Source: an uncultured Pirellulaceae bacterium
GTDB lineage: Bacteria > Planctomycetota > Planctomycetia > Pirellulales > Pirellulaceae
DNA: 36,973 bases
Direction: 5' to 3'
Assembly (NCBI GenBank): GCA_937981585.1
Contig: CALJOA010000003.1
Coordinates: 1-36,973 of the forward strand
The translations under genes and the position numbers were made by a program. This document shows positions 15,672 through 24,665 of the stretch, in pieces. The notes below the pieces were generated by a model, which was given only the letters and a program-made list of their open reading frames with translations, ran no database searches and was not told where the DNA came from. Position 1 is the stretch's first letter; each line of letters opens with the position of its first letter.

Positions 15672-18600
15672 ATGAGAGACCAGTACGAGAAATTTGAAGT
15701 CATTGGTCGAGGACGTCACGCGATCGTCTACGAAGGACACGACCACGGTCCACTCGACCGTGCGATCGCGGTTAAAGAAATTTCAGATTCTCAGGATCCC
15801 CGAAAGCTGAAGGACTTCCTGGAGGAAGCCAGTTTCCTCGCAAATCTGGACCACGAACACCTGCTGAAAGTGTTCTTTGTCGACCCGACGTCCAATATGG
15901 TGATCACTGAATTGCTGGAAGGAAGCTTGGACAAACTCATTGAACAACAGGGGCCAATGAGTAACGACCGTGTGCGTTCTGTTATGCAACAGTCGCTCAA
16001 GGCACTCAACTACCTGCACGAAAAGGGCATTATTTTCGGCGCTTTGCGTCCTTCGAAATTGATGTACTCGTATCGGGGAAAGGTAAGACTTGGTAGTTTC
16101 AAGAAAATTGGCGACGGTGTGATTCCGCGCCCCGAGGTAGAAAAATATGTTGCTCCCGAGACGTTAAACGTGTCCTTCGGGGAGGTTGGACCAACTCTGG
16201 ATTTCTACTGCTTGGGCTTTACCGCTCTTGAACTGCTCTTGGGAGACCGTTTCGACGATATCTTTCCCGTCCTTTCAGATGACCCGGGAATGGCCAAGGT
16301 CGACTGGTTGCGATGGCATGGCTCTCAAGAGGAAGTCCCTCCGGTTGAAAAACTGGTCCCGGGAATCGCCCCTGATCTAGCTTCAGCGCTCGATCGCATG
16401 CTCCGAAAAACGGTCGCAGAACGCCCACAGTCGGCGCTCGAAGTTTTCCGCTTGTTGCAAGACGTTGATCCGATTCCTGTCATCGACGGCGTCGAGCAGT
16501 CAATTCAAATGGGTAGCCGAATGACGTTCCCTGCCGACATCGACTCCAACAGTGCCGGCATTGGATCCGGAGAACATGGCGAATCATCTGTCGATGTCGT
16601 CGTGAGTAATCAAGTCAAAACCTCACAATATAGCGACCTGAATGACCAGGCGAAAATTCACTCTCCTGCAACCGGCGAACCGGAAAATGCGACCACAACA
16701 GGAGCCAGGACAGATCAAACGACGCCGGGACGGCAACAAATCGCAGCCAAGTCTTCGGGATTGGGCGCACTAAAATGGGCACTGCCGATGTTTCTATGTC
16801 TGGGGGGAATCGGTTTTGGCGGATGGTGGGTCTATGAAAACGATCCATGGGGTTGGCTTAAACCAGCAGAGACCGCCGGGATCATCGCCGAGGAAGAGGA
16901 TTCGCCTATCGAAGTCGAATTCAAATTTTCTCCCCAAGAACTCAAAGCCGTTTCGGTTACAGACGACGGAAAACCAATCACCGAAAACAGTGATGGTAAA
17001 TGGTTGCTTGTCGCGGGCGAACACGAACTGGAGTTTTCAGCAGGCGACTTTTGCGCTTCGAAGCTGCTAAAAATTGACGCCGAAAACAACGTTTTCCAAA
17101 TAGAACTGACAAAAGTAGACAAATCGCTTCCGGCCAGTTTCGCGAAACGTTTCACGATAGACCCCCGAGGTGCCAGCTTGGAAATCTCAGGGGAGAAGCT
17201 GGAACTGCAGAACGGGTTCGGAACCAGAACTTTTAAACGAAGCGAGGCAGGTAAGAACATCTCTGTGGTAGCCACGGCCGAAGGATATCAGGATTATCGC
17301 AAAGAGATTCAATTACAACCTGAAGCGATCACTCACATTACGATGTCGCCGTGGTTAGTCGTGGAACCCGAAGGGGCTGCTGTTCAGCTGGCGGGAACTG
17401 CAATCGAAAAATCAGACGAAAACCTTTTCCCATTGCCGCGCCGGGAAGAAAACTACGCCCTCAGAATCAGCAAAGAAGGTTACGTGACTTTTGAAGACTC
17501 GGAGCTTTCGTTTGAGTCGCTTCGGAACCGCGAATTCAAAATCAAGCTCTCTCCCGACTATGCCAAACTTTATGCTGTTGGCGAGCAAGCTTTGATCGAC
17601 AAACAGTTTGACCTTGCTGTGGAGAGCTTTGCTTTGGTTCTGAACCATGACGACGAAAAATACCTCAAAGGATACTTCCTTCGCGGCACAGCGCATCAGG
17701 CACGTGCCGGGATCGAAAGTTCTCCGGCGAGCCAGAAACAGGACTACCAGCACGCGATCCAGGACTTTCGTTCTTTTCTTGCCAAGGGACGTTCGACAAC
17801 AACGAACGAAGAGAAAGCGGCGGCCCATCTTCACCTCGGACATGTTTACTATTCCGTCGGCAGTATCGACGAAGCCATTTCAAACCTGCGCCAATCAAAC
17901 GACATTCGCACCGCCGACGGCGTCAAAGACGAGTTAGCTAACTGGTTGACTACTCGTTCTCAAAGTCATGTTGATGTGGACGACCTTCCAGCGGCCATTG
18001 TCGATTTGGAGGAAGCGCGAAAGTTGACACCTGAAATCCCAGCAATCGTTTCCGGTTTGGCCAACGTTCGATTTCGCTATGGAGGTCAACTGGCTGATTC
18101 CAAAAACCATGGCGCCGCCAAGAAAGAATTTGACCACGCGATCGAATTGGTAAACACCAAACCTGAATATTTCGTCGCTCGTGGAAAATGCAACGGTAGC
18201 ATGTATAACCACCGCGAAGGGGTTGAGGATTACACGAAAGCGATTGAGATGCAGACCCCGCCTGACATCGATTGGTTGCTTGGTCGCGCTGGTTTGCATC
18301 GGAAACTGGATGACCCCAAAAGCGCAATTTCGGATTACCTTTCAGCCATCGTCATTGCGCCTGATGATCCCAATCCTTATTTCATGCGAGGCAAGCTGTA
18401 CCGCCAGAACCTCAAAGATTTCCCAAAAGCAGTCGAAGATTTTCGCATGGCTTTGAAGAATCGCTTCGCTCCAGCAATTGATGCAGAGTTGGAGATTGCC
18501 CAGACGTTTCATGACTGGGGTGAATCTGAGTTTTCAAAAGCTCACTTCTCCGAGTCAATCTCGCAGTTCACTGCTGCCGCGGAACGGTTGCGGCTGGCCC

Positions 18601-19154
18601 AGCAGAATTTCACGTTGGACGAGAATCAAACGAACTTGGTAACAGCAAAATTGACTGAAACGTTTTGTCGCTTGGGTGACAGTTACAACGCCAGCAAAGA
18701 TTACTCTGCCGCAGTGGCGCAATACACGGTTGCCATCAATAGAAGCGGACCCAAAGACAAAATTGCCCTCGCCCGTCGAGCGAATTGCTACAAGTCGCTG
18801 GGGCAGTTTGAGAAAGCAGAGACCGACCTTCGCGCAGCACTCAAATTGGACAGCAACTACGGCTCGGCAAAATTTTATTGGGGGCAGCTCAAAGTAAAAT
18901 CGGGAGACGACAAAGCCCGCTCCCGCATTAATGTCCCCCCCGCTCAAAAGGAGGTATTGAAGGTGCAAGCCGTCGAAGATTACCGTTCGGCAATCGAAAT
19001 GCTCGAGGGTCTTATTGCGACAAAGAAAGAGGTTCGCTACTACGACTTGATCATTACGGCTTGCTCGCGAATCAATACTGTTGACACCAATGAAGCCCAT
19101 GCGGCGCTGTTGAATAAATGGAAAGTTCTTAAACAGGATGCGTTTTCCAACTAG
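15672..19154 (+). CDS. Kinase-fold (probable pseudokinase) protein with PEGA-like and TPR repeats
   Basis: 1160 residues. Residues 1-270 are a Ser/Thr kinase fold: Gly-rich loop IGRGRHAIVY (11-20), Lys35 in IAVKEI, Glu52 of helix C, APE at 161-163 and Asp177 in DFYCLG. The catalytic HRD is Phe-Gly-Ala (122-124), the following Asn is Lys129, and DFG reads Ser-Phe-Lys (142-144), so phosphotransfer is unlikely. After a polar linker comes one membrane helix (about 363-385), then PEGA-like beta repeats (about 490-640, with EGYQDYRKEI and EGYVTFEDSEL), then a long TPR array (640-1150). The cytoplasmic kinase-like head and extracytoplasmic TPR tail suggest a scaffold or sensor, possibly for the adjacent Tad machinery. 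Confidence 0.88.
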   Translation: MRDQYEKFEVIGRGRHAIVYEGHDHGPLDRAIAVKEISDSQDPRKLKDFLEEASFLANLDHEHLLKVFFVDPTSNMVITELLEGSLDKLIEQQGPMSNDRVRSVMQQSLKALNYLHEKGIIFGALRPSKLMYSYRGKVRLGSFKKIGDGVIPRPEVEKYVAPETLNVSFGEVGPTLDFYCLGFTALELLLGDRFDDIFPVLSDDPGMAKVDWLRWHGSQEEVPPVEKLVPGIAPDLASALDRMLRKTVAERPQSALEVFRLLQDVDPIPVIDGVEQSIQMGSRMTFPADIDSNSAGIGSGEHGESSVDVVVSNQVKTSQYSDLNDQAKIHSPATGEPENATTTGARTDQTTPGRQQIAAKSSGLGALKWALPMFLCLGGIGFGGWWVYENDPWGWLKPAETAGIIAEEEDSPIEVEFKFSPQELKAVSVTDDGKPITENSDGKWLLVAGEHELEFSAGDFCASKLLKIDAENNVFQIELTKVDKSLPASFAKRFTIDPRGASLEISGEKLELQNGFGTRTFKRSEAGKNISVVATAEGYQDYRKEIQLQPEAITHITMSPWLVVEPEGAAVQLAGTAIEKSDENLFPLPRREENYALRISKEGYVTFEDSELSFESLRNREFKIKLSPDYAKLYAVGEQALIDKQFDLAVESFALVLNHDDEKYLKGYFLRGTAHQARAGIESSPASQKQDYQHAIQDFRSFLAKGRSTTTNEEKAAAHLHLGHVYYSVGSIDEAISNLRQSNDIRTADGVKDELANWLTTRSQSHVDVDDLPAAIVDLEEARKLTPEIPAIVSGLANVRFRYGGQLADSKNHGAAKKEFDHAIELVNTKPEYFVARGKCNGSMYNHREGVEDYTKAIEMQTPPDIDWLLGRAGLHRKLDDPKSAISDYLSAIVIAPDDPNPYFMRGKLYRQNLKDFPKAVEDFRMALKNRFAPAIDAELEIAQTFHDWGESEFSKAHFSESISQFTAAAERLRLAQQNFTLDENQTNLVTAKLTETFCRLGDSYNASKDYSAAVAQYTVAINRSGPKDKIALARRANCYKSLGQFEKAETDLRAALKLDSNYGSAKFYWGQLKVKSGDDKARSRINVPPAQKEVLKVQAVEDYRSAIEMLEGLIATKKEVRYYDLIITACSRINTVDTNEAHAALLNKWKVLKQDAFSN

Positions 19155-19515
19155 GCTTGATCCAAAACTTTAGGGCGTGATTAGTTGTTTCGCTTCGAGC
19201 CCGTTGCGATCGCGGGGAAGCCTCACTGCTTCGTTCCCTACAACCTGGGGAATACCTAAGAAACTGAAAGCGTCCTTGCTCGTTCGTTTTTCCCTTCTTT
19301 TGCAACCTGCAAGGGCATTGTGAGAGCCATCTACAAATTCATGCTTTATCTTGCGTCCCCAGTCGCTCCCAAACGCAGAAGCAATTTCGTTTGTCGTGAA
19401 TTTTGTTGGTTGAGTAACGATTCTGACGCACTAGCATGAACCGATGATAGCCCAGTTCCGAACGGGATCACTTGCGGTTTGGGTTCGTGAAATTTTCATT
19501 GCGTTGGAGGACAAG
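19155..19515. other. Non-coding gap before the selenoprotein candidate
   Basis: About 360 bp with no gene I can support. No clear intrinsic terminator follows the kinase-fold gene; an imperfect hairpin near 19216-19242 has no T-run. The region presumably holds the promoter of the downstream gene, but no -35/-10 pair stands out. Confidence 0.4.
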
Positions 19516-20847
19516 ATGTTCAGAAATCTTTTCGTGATTGCTGGAGCGGCGGCTTTGGGCCTGTTGTCCTCGGTCGCTTATGCCCAATTTGGTGGTGGCT
19601 GCCAAAACAGCGTCCCCTACCAGCCGGTTTATCAGCCTCCGGTTTATCAGCCCATGCCGATCTACCAAGCCCAACCGATAGTAAATCAGCCTCCGCCAAC
19701 GTACGTGTACCCCCCGCAAACTGTTTACCCGATTGACGGAGCCTACCCGCCGACAGTTGTGTTCACCCCAGTTGAATACGCTCCCGTTGAGCCTGAGGCT
19801 CAGCTGCAACCTGTGGCCCCCGAAAAAGCGAGCAGCTACGTCGAAACGGGGCCTGTCTCTTCCGGTTCGGAAACCAAAGATGCCGCCATGCCTTGGAGTC
19901 AGTGGGCTGACATGCCGCCGCTGCGAGGCGATTTTCAGACAATGTTACATCAGGTTGCGGGAGACATTGATTGGATGTTAACTGCACGGAGCGAACGGTT
20001 TTCACCTGAGGTAAAGTCGATACTGGTCGAAGCCAAAACCAATCTCGAAACCAGTTGCCGAGTTTGCGACGAGGACCCCGAGCTCTTTAAGGGAGTACAG
20101 CCGGGCGTAGAAACCGTCAGGAATGTAACCGAGCAATTGAATAGCTTTCGTCAGCTCATTTCAAAATCTCTTCAGCAGCCCTCGATGCGTGAGTTGGCAG
20201 CAACCGTTGCCCCGGCGCGAAAAGACAAATCCAAAATCGGAAGTGTGATGGGAAGCCTGGATAGTGAAACGAAACAAAACCTCTTTGGAATGTTTGCACT
20301 TGAGACATTGCAAAAACGTGGCGACGAGCTTCTCACCCACGCCCAATCGGTTGAGCTTGGAACGTTTCGCCCCGTCGGTGTTAGTTCCTCAGAGCAAACG
20401 CTTAAAGCCGGTGACGTTGCACCAAACTTTTCGATTAAAACAGCTGAAGGCAAAACGATCTCGCTCAACGACTACAGGGGGAAAAAGGTTGCACTGGTGT
20501 TCAATCGGGGCCACTTCTGACCGTATTGCATGAATCAAGTCGATCAGTTGATCGACTCAGCCTCCGACATCGACGCCGAAATCCTTGTTATCTTTCGTGA
20601 GACACCGCCTCGTGGAGACGCTCTGGCTGGTATCCAGGGCTTGCGAGACTTTAAAGACAAACATAACCCGCCCTTCAGTCTAGGGATCGACTTCGGTTCA
20701 CAAGCGACATCGGCCTACAGTCGCGAAGGGCACTTCTCTACTTATGTCGTCGATTCAAGTGGTCGAATTGCGGCAACGCTACGTGGCGTAAAGTACATTC
20801 GCCCCTCCGCTGAGGCAGTTGCCAAGGCAGTTGATACTGCTTTATAG
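19516..20847 (+). CDS. Exported peroxiredoxin-fold protein with probable selenocysteine (in-frame TGA at 20518-20520)
   Basis: Read as one gene of 443 residues with TGA decoded as Sec335. The ATG at 19516 has GGAGG five bases upstream and is followed by a signal peptide ending SVAYA; an ATG at 19444 is less likely. A Pro/Gln/Tyr-rich stretch (YQP repeats, about 28-110) precedes a helical region and then an AhpC/TSA fold: GDVAPNFSIKTAEGKTISLNDYRGKKVALVFNRGHF, Sec, PYC, then LVIFRETP, and a C-terminal YVVDSSGRIAA. In relatives this site reads RGxWCPYC, so the TGA falls exactly at the redox cysteine and Cys338 completes U-x-x-C. The reading frame and homology continue unbroken to a TAG at 20847. 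A nonsense mutation is the alternative. Confidence 0.8.
20538..20557 (+). promoter_or_regulatory. SECIS-like hairpin downstream of the in-frame TGA
   Basis: An 8-bp perfect stem, AGTCGATC (20538-20545) with GATCGACT (20550-20557), closes an AGTT loop. The stem starts 17 bases after the TGA and the loop G lies 26 bases after it. Bacterial SECIS elements sit just downstream of the UGA inside the coding region, as a short stem with a G in the first two loop positions. Position and loop fit that pattern. Binding by SelB is inferred. Confidence 0.65.
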
Positions 20848-20881
20848 AAATAGCTTCGTTGATTCTCTCTGCCTTGAAAGG

Positions 20882-20921
20882 CGCGTCGTCGAAAACTAAT
20901 CGACGACGCGTTCTTTTTTTT
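20882..20921 (+). terminator. Strong intrinsic terminator after the selenoprotein candidate
   Basis: An 11-bp perfect stem, CGCGTCGTCGA (20882-20892) with TCGACGACGCG (20900-20910), a 7-base loop and a following T-rich run. Its position 35 bases after the TAG at 20847, and the lack of any terminator after the TGA at 20520, support the two halves being one transcription and translation unit. Confidence 0.9.
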
Positions 20922-21119
20922 CGACGAAGAAATAGAGCGCCTCGTTGTCACAGGTAGCTATAGCTAGCCGCAAGAAGAGGGCAGCAGGTCACTATTTCCC
21001 ACGAGTATCGTGCCAGAAATGTACTTGTGTGCTCCGGGTTAATTTTTGGGTTGAAGTTGCCAATTCTATGAACTCTGGATCGCCGCAAGCCATGATTGCG
21101 TTGCTGCAAGCAAGTCATT

Positions 21120-21169
21120 TTGAGGGCCTTGCAGGAGACCCCGTGGAAATTCGAATCTGCTCAGCCGCA
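21120..21169 (+). pseudogene. tRNA-Leu(GAG) 3'-half fragment, copy 2
   Basis: Same orientation as copy 1 and alignable from AAGTCAT (21112) through the anticodon loop TTGAGGG (21120-21126), the CCCGTGGAA segment, TTCGAATCT, CTCAGCCGCACTCGG and on into the hairpin. This copy is more decayed: the variable arm no longer pairs and the T-stem has two mismatches. The 5' half of the tRNA is absent here too. With the copy at 1207 it forms direct repeats about 19.9 kb apart. Confidence 0.7.
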
Positions 21170-21181
21170 CTCGGTTATTAA

Positions 21182-21220
21182 GGGCTTTGCAACGTTTGGT
21201 TGCCAGCCCTTCTTTTTTTT
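21182..21220 (+). terminator. Intrinsic terminator after tRNA fragment copy 2
   Basis: GGGCT (21182) pairs with AGCCC (21205-21209) and GCAAC (21189-21193) with GTTGC, with a small bulge between, followed by TTCTTTTTTTT. It is homologous to the hairpin at 1271-1308. Confidence 0.75.
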
Positions 21221-21388
21221 GGGCTGCACTACGGCGGCGCGACGAGGCACTTCTACGTCAATGGAACCGATCATGGCGAACCTTCATCTTCTTAACTTGT
21301 CGGGTAAATGCTTGCTCCAAAGCACTTGCCTGACTTTAATGAGATTTGAATCTGGGGTTCGCTAACTTTGGTCTGACTGGAGACATCC

Positions 21389-23779
21389 ATGCCGTTGGTC
21401 TCGATTTATCGAGTTTGTTGTGTCGTTGTGCTCGTTCTTGTAACAGTGGTTTCGTTTGCCCACGCTCAGGCTCCCGCCGAAAAACCGATTGCGAAGTTCG
21501 ATCAAGTCGACAAGTTTCGGCAGATGGAAGAAATTCTGCCGACGCCCAACGATTATCGTATCGCCTCAGGAGCTCCTGGCCATCGATATTGGCAGCAGCA
21601 AGCCGACTATGTCATCGACGTAGAAATCAACGATGAGACTCAGTTGCTCACCGGTTCCGAGGAAATCACTTACACCAACAGGTCGCCGGACGCGCTGCGA
21701 TACGTTTGGTTGCAACTGGACCCCAACATTCGTGAGACACACTCGGACTCGGCCACAACACGGACCCAACCCGACTCCAATCAGATGTCGCTTGACCGTG
21801 TCCGGCAAAAGATGCATCGCCAATCGTGGGATGGTGGAATCAAAATCTCCCGCGTCGCTGATGCCGAAACCCAGAAAAAACTGGACTTCACGATCGTCAA
21901 AACTATGATGCGTATCGATCTGCCCAAGGCACTTGGCAAAGATGAGTCGTTCAAATTCGTAGTTGATTGGAACCACCAGATCAACGACTCGAAATTGGTC
22001 GGCGGTCGGACGGGTTTTGAAAGGTTCGAAGAAGACGGCAATTGCATCTACGAAATGGCGCAGTGGTTCCCGCGAGCCTGTGCTTACACCGACGTCAACG
22101 GTTGGCAGCACAAACAATTCCTTGGGCGAGGAGAGTTCACGCTTGATTTTGGTAACTACGAAGTCCGAATCACCGTACCTGATGATCATGTCGTCGCATC
22201 GACAGGCGTTCTTCAGAATCCCAAAGAAGTCCTGACCAAAGAACAGATCAAGCGGCTAAAGTCAGCCCAAAAAGCCGACCGACCCAAGTTTATTATCACT
22301 CCTGAGGAAGCCAAGAAAAACGAGTCCAGCAAGCCTCAAGGTCAAAAGACATGGGTCTTCAAGGCTGAAAATGTTCGTGATTTTGCTTTCGCTTCGTCCC
22401 GGAAATTCGCTTGGGACGCGATGGGCGTCAAGCTCCCGGGCAAGACTGTGATGGCGATGTCTTATTTTCCCAACGAGGGTGAACCGCTTTGGAGTAAGTA
22501 CTCTACTCATGCGGTCGCGCATACCGTCGAAGTTTATTCGAAATTCACTTTCGATTACCCCTACCCTGTCGCGATTTCAGTTAACGGGCCGGTCTACGGT
22601 ATGGAGTATCCGATGATTTGCTTCAACGGACCGCGACCTGAAAAAGACGGCACGTATTCCAAGCGAACTAAGTACGCGTTGATCTCAGTCATTATTCACG
22701 AAGTGGGGCACAACTGGTTCCCCATGATCGTCAACAGTGACGAGCGCCAATGGACGTGGATGGACGAGGGGCTTAATTCGTTTTTGCAGTACCTGGCTGA
22801 ACAGGAATGGGAGGAGGACTACCCATCTCGACTCGGTGAAACTAAAAACATTGTTCCTTACATGATCAGTCGCAATCAAGTTCCGATCATGACCAACAGC
22901 GAATCAATTTTGCAGATGGGGCCTAATGCTTACCGCAAACCTGCAACGGCGCTCAACATTTTGCGAGAAACAGTAATGGGCCGCAAGCTGTTTGATTTTG
23001 CGTTCAAAGAGTACGCAAATCGCTGGCGATTCAAGCGCCCGATGCCTTCGGATTTCTTTCGAACTATGGAAGACGCGTCAAGCATCGATCTCGACTGGTT
23101 CTGGCGCGGTTGGTTCTACTCAACCGATCACGTCGATATTGCAGTGACAGGTATTCGTAAAGTCAAATTTGACACAAAGAATCCTTACATCGAGAAACCT
23201 AAACAGAAAGCCGAGCGAGAATCCGAAGCCCCGTCAGTAGGCGAGGAAAGAAATAGCGAACTCCCCAAACGCATCCGCAAGTTTTCCGATCTCCACGATT
23301 TTTACAACGAGTATGACGAACTCGATATTACTCAGGAGGACAAAGACGCCTATGAGAAGTACATGGAGAAATTGACTGACGAGCAAAAGGCGACGCTCTC
23401 GAATTTGCCCAATGCCTACATTGTCGATTTCGAGAATATTGGCGGTTTGGTAATGCCATTGATCCTTGAGCTGACTTTCGATGATGGTTCGAGTGAGTCT
23501 CGAGTCATCCCCGCTGAGGTTTGGCGCCGTGATAACAAGAAAGTTTCCAAACTGTTGATTACGGCAAAGCCGCTAAAGCAAATCCAAGTCGACCCTCGTC
23601 GAGAGACTGCCGACGCATCGGACCAAAACAACTTCTTCCCACGTCGAATTGAACCAGCCAATATGGAGTTGACTCCATCGCGACGGGGTAGCAGTGGTCC
23701 CAACCCCATGCAAAAAGCTAAAGCTTCTGAGGACAAAAGCGAGGGCAAGGATCAGGACCAGAAGAAAGACGGAGATTGA
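21389..23779 (+). CDS. Exported M1-family zinc metallopeptidase
   Basis: 796 residues. A signal peptide (residues 1-26, ending SFAHAQ) precedes an aminopeptidase-N-like fold. The zinc site is complete: HEVGH at 437-441 and the third ligand Glu460 in WMDEGLNSF, the HEXXH-x18-E spacing of M1 peptidases. The exopeptidase motif reads YGMEYP where aminopeptidases usually have GxMEN, seen in some bacterial M1 subgroups. A C-terminal tail rich in Lys/Asp/Glu/Ser follows a beta domain. The enzyme probably removes N-terminal residues from peptides in the periplasm or at the cell surface. It is the first gene outside the right tRNA-derived repeat. Start ATG is the one that gives the signal peptide. Confidence 0.9.
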   Translation: MPLVSIYRVCCVVVLVLVTVVSFAHAQAPAEKPIAKFDQVDKFRQMEEILPTPNDYRIASGAPGHRYWQQQADYVIDVEINDETQLLTGSEEITYTNRSPDALRYVWLQLDPNIRETHSDSATTRTQPDSNQMSLDRVRQKMHRQSWDGGIKISRVADAETQKKLDFTIVKTMMRIDLPKALGKDESFKFVVDWNHQINDSKLVGGRTGFERFEEDGNCIYEMAQWFPRACAYTDVNGWQHKQFLGRGEFTLDFGNYEVRITVPDDHVVASTGVLQNPKEVLTKEQIKRLKSAQKADRPKFIITPEEAKKNESSKPQGQKTWVFKAENVRDFAFASSRKFAWDAMGVKLPGKTVMAMSYFPNEGEPLWSKYSTHAVAHTVEVYSKFTFDYPYPVAISVNGPVYGMEYPMICFNGPRPEKDGTYSKRTKYALISVIIHEVGHNWFPMIVNSDERQWTWMDEGLNSFLQYLAEQEWEEDYPSRLGETKNIVPYMISRNQVPIMTNSESILQMGPNAYRKPATALNILRETVMGRKLFDFAFKEYANRWRFKRPMPSDFFRTMEDASSIDLDWFWRGWFYSTDHVDIAVTGIRKVKFDTKNPYIEKPKQKAERESEAPSVGEERNSELPKRIRKFSDLHDFYNEYDELDITQEDKDAYEKYMEKLTDEQKATLSNLPNAYIVDFENIGGLVMPLILELTFDDGSSESRVIPAEVWRRDNKKVSKLLITAKPLKQIQVDPRRETADASDQNNFFPRRIEPANMELTPSRRGSSGPNPMQKAKASEDKSEGKDQDQKKDGD

Positions 23780-23817
23780 AAATCGGCAATGCGGCGACTT
23801 TTCATTGACTGGTACTC

Positions 23818-24462
23818 TTAAAAAGTTTGGGACTGGAATTCTTTGACTAGCCGCACCGTCTCAGCGGCCAGGCGGGTGACTTCATCAAAGCGACCTTCTG
23901 CAATCAGGTTGGAATTTGCCATCCAGCTACCGCCGCAACCAATGACGTAGGGTAGGCTTAAGTAGTCCAAAAGATTCTTCATATTGATGCCGCCGGTAGG
24001 CATAAAGCGAATTGATCGGTAGGGGCCGTGAAATGCTTTAAGCGTTTCAACGCCGCCCATTGCTTCGGCAGGAAAGAACTTTACGACATCAAGTCCGAAT
24101 TCTAGTGCCTGTTCCAAATCGGTCGGGTTTGAAGTACCTGGAAAAACAGAGGCTTTGTTTTCAACGCACCATTGAACCGTTCTGGGATTGAAACCAGGCG
24201 CGACGATGAACTTGGCTCCTGCGTCCATGGCGCTCGCTGCTTGCTCGGCATTGTTGACCGTGCCGGCCCCCACAAGGAAGTCGCTACGTTTGGCTAGCGA
24301 TTTAATCGCTGCCAGTCCGGCGTCAGTCCGAAGTGTGATCTCGGCACAAGGTATCCCGCCTTGGGCTAGGGCGTCGGCCAAACGGTCCGTAACATCCGCG
24401 TTTTCGATGGCAACGACGGGGATAACCTTGAGTTCTTCAATCTGTTTCGCAATCTCATCCAT
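23818..24462 (-). CDS. eda: KDPG/KHG aldolase
   Basis: 214 residues, full length for the class I aldolase that splits 2-keto-3-deoxy-6-phosphogluconate to pyruvate and glyceraldehyde 3-phosphate, or 4-hydroxy-2-oxoglutarate to pyruvate and glyoxylate. Seen: Glu41 and Arg45 in CAEITLRT, the phosphate/substrate loops GAGTV and APGFNP, PGTSNPTD, the Schiff-base Lys128 in VVKFFPAE, and FMPTGGI. The gene converges with the M1 peptidase gene (38 bases apart) and diverges from the GH88 gene over about 200 bases. Its neighbours suggest a uronate or unsaturated-uronate catabolic role, feeding KDPG into central metabolism. Confidence 0.93.
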   Translation of the reverse strand: MDEIAKQIEELKVIPVVAIENADVTDRLADALAQGGIPCAEITLRTDAGLAAIKSLAKRSDFLVGAGTVNNAEQAASAMDAGAKFIVAPGFNPRTVQWCVENKASVFPGTSNPTDLEQALEFGLDVVKFFPAEAMGGVETLKAFHGPYRSIRFMPTGGINMKNLLDYLSLPYVIGCGGSWMANSNLIAEGRFDEVTRLAAETVRLVKEFQSQTF

Positions 24463-24665
24463 GACGGTATTTTCATTCGGGTTTTTGAATTGATAAACTG
24501 AAGGCAGTTTAGCTTTGCATGATTAGTGGAGGCCAGATGGGCTATCATTGCCAAGCTGTTTTGTCAGGGGCGAGAATTTGCAAGTAGATTACGTCATATT
24601 CATTGAAAACGTCGCTTGTTAGCGCTTGCCATACTAGCGGAAGCTATTGAAAGTTCAGTCGTCAG

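Larger units (their letters stand above)
20922..21388. other. Non-coding stretch holding the second tRNA-Leu fragment
   Basis: No credible gene. A short open frame (20945-21181) runs through the tRNA-like sequence and starts in a region without a ribosome-binding site, so it is rejected. The sequence right of the hairpin at 21220 shows nothing I can assign apart from the presumed promoter of the M1 peptidase. Confidence 0.5.

Noticed and set aside
20518..20520. TGA as an ordinary stop splitting two genes (19516-20520 and 20530-20847)
   Set aside because: The peroxiredoxin fold runs through the TGA without a frame change, the second part has no ribosome-binding site or own promoter, and the TGA coincides with the redox cysteine position. 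Sec decoding is favoured, with nonsense mutation as the remaining alternative.
20945..21181. 78-codon open frame
   Set aside because: It runs through the tRNA-Leu fragment, has no ribosome-binding site and no recognisable protein features.
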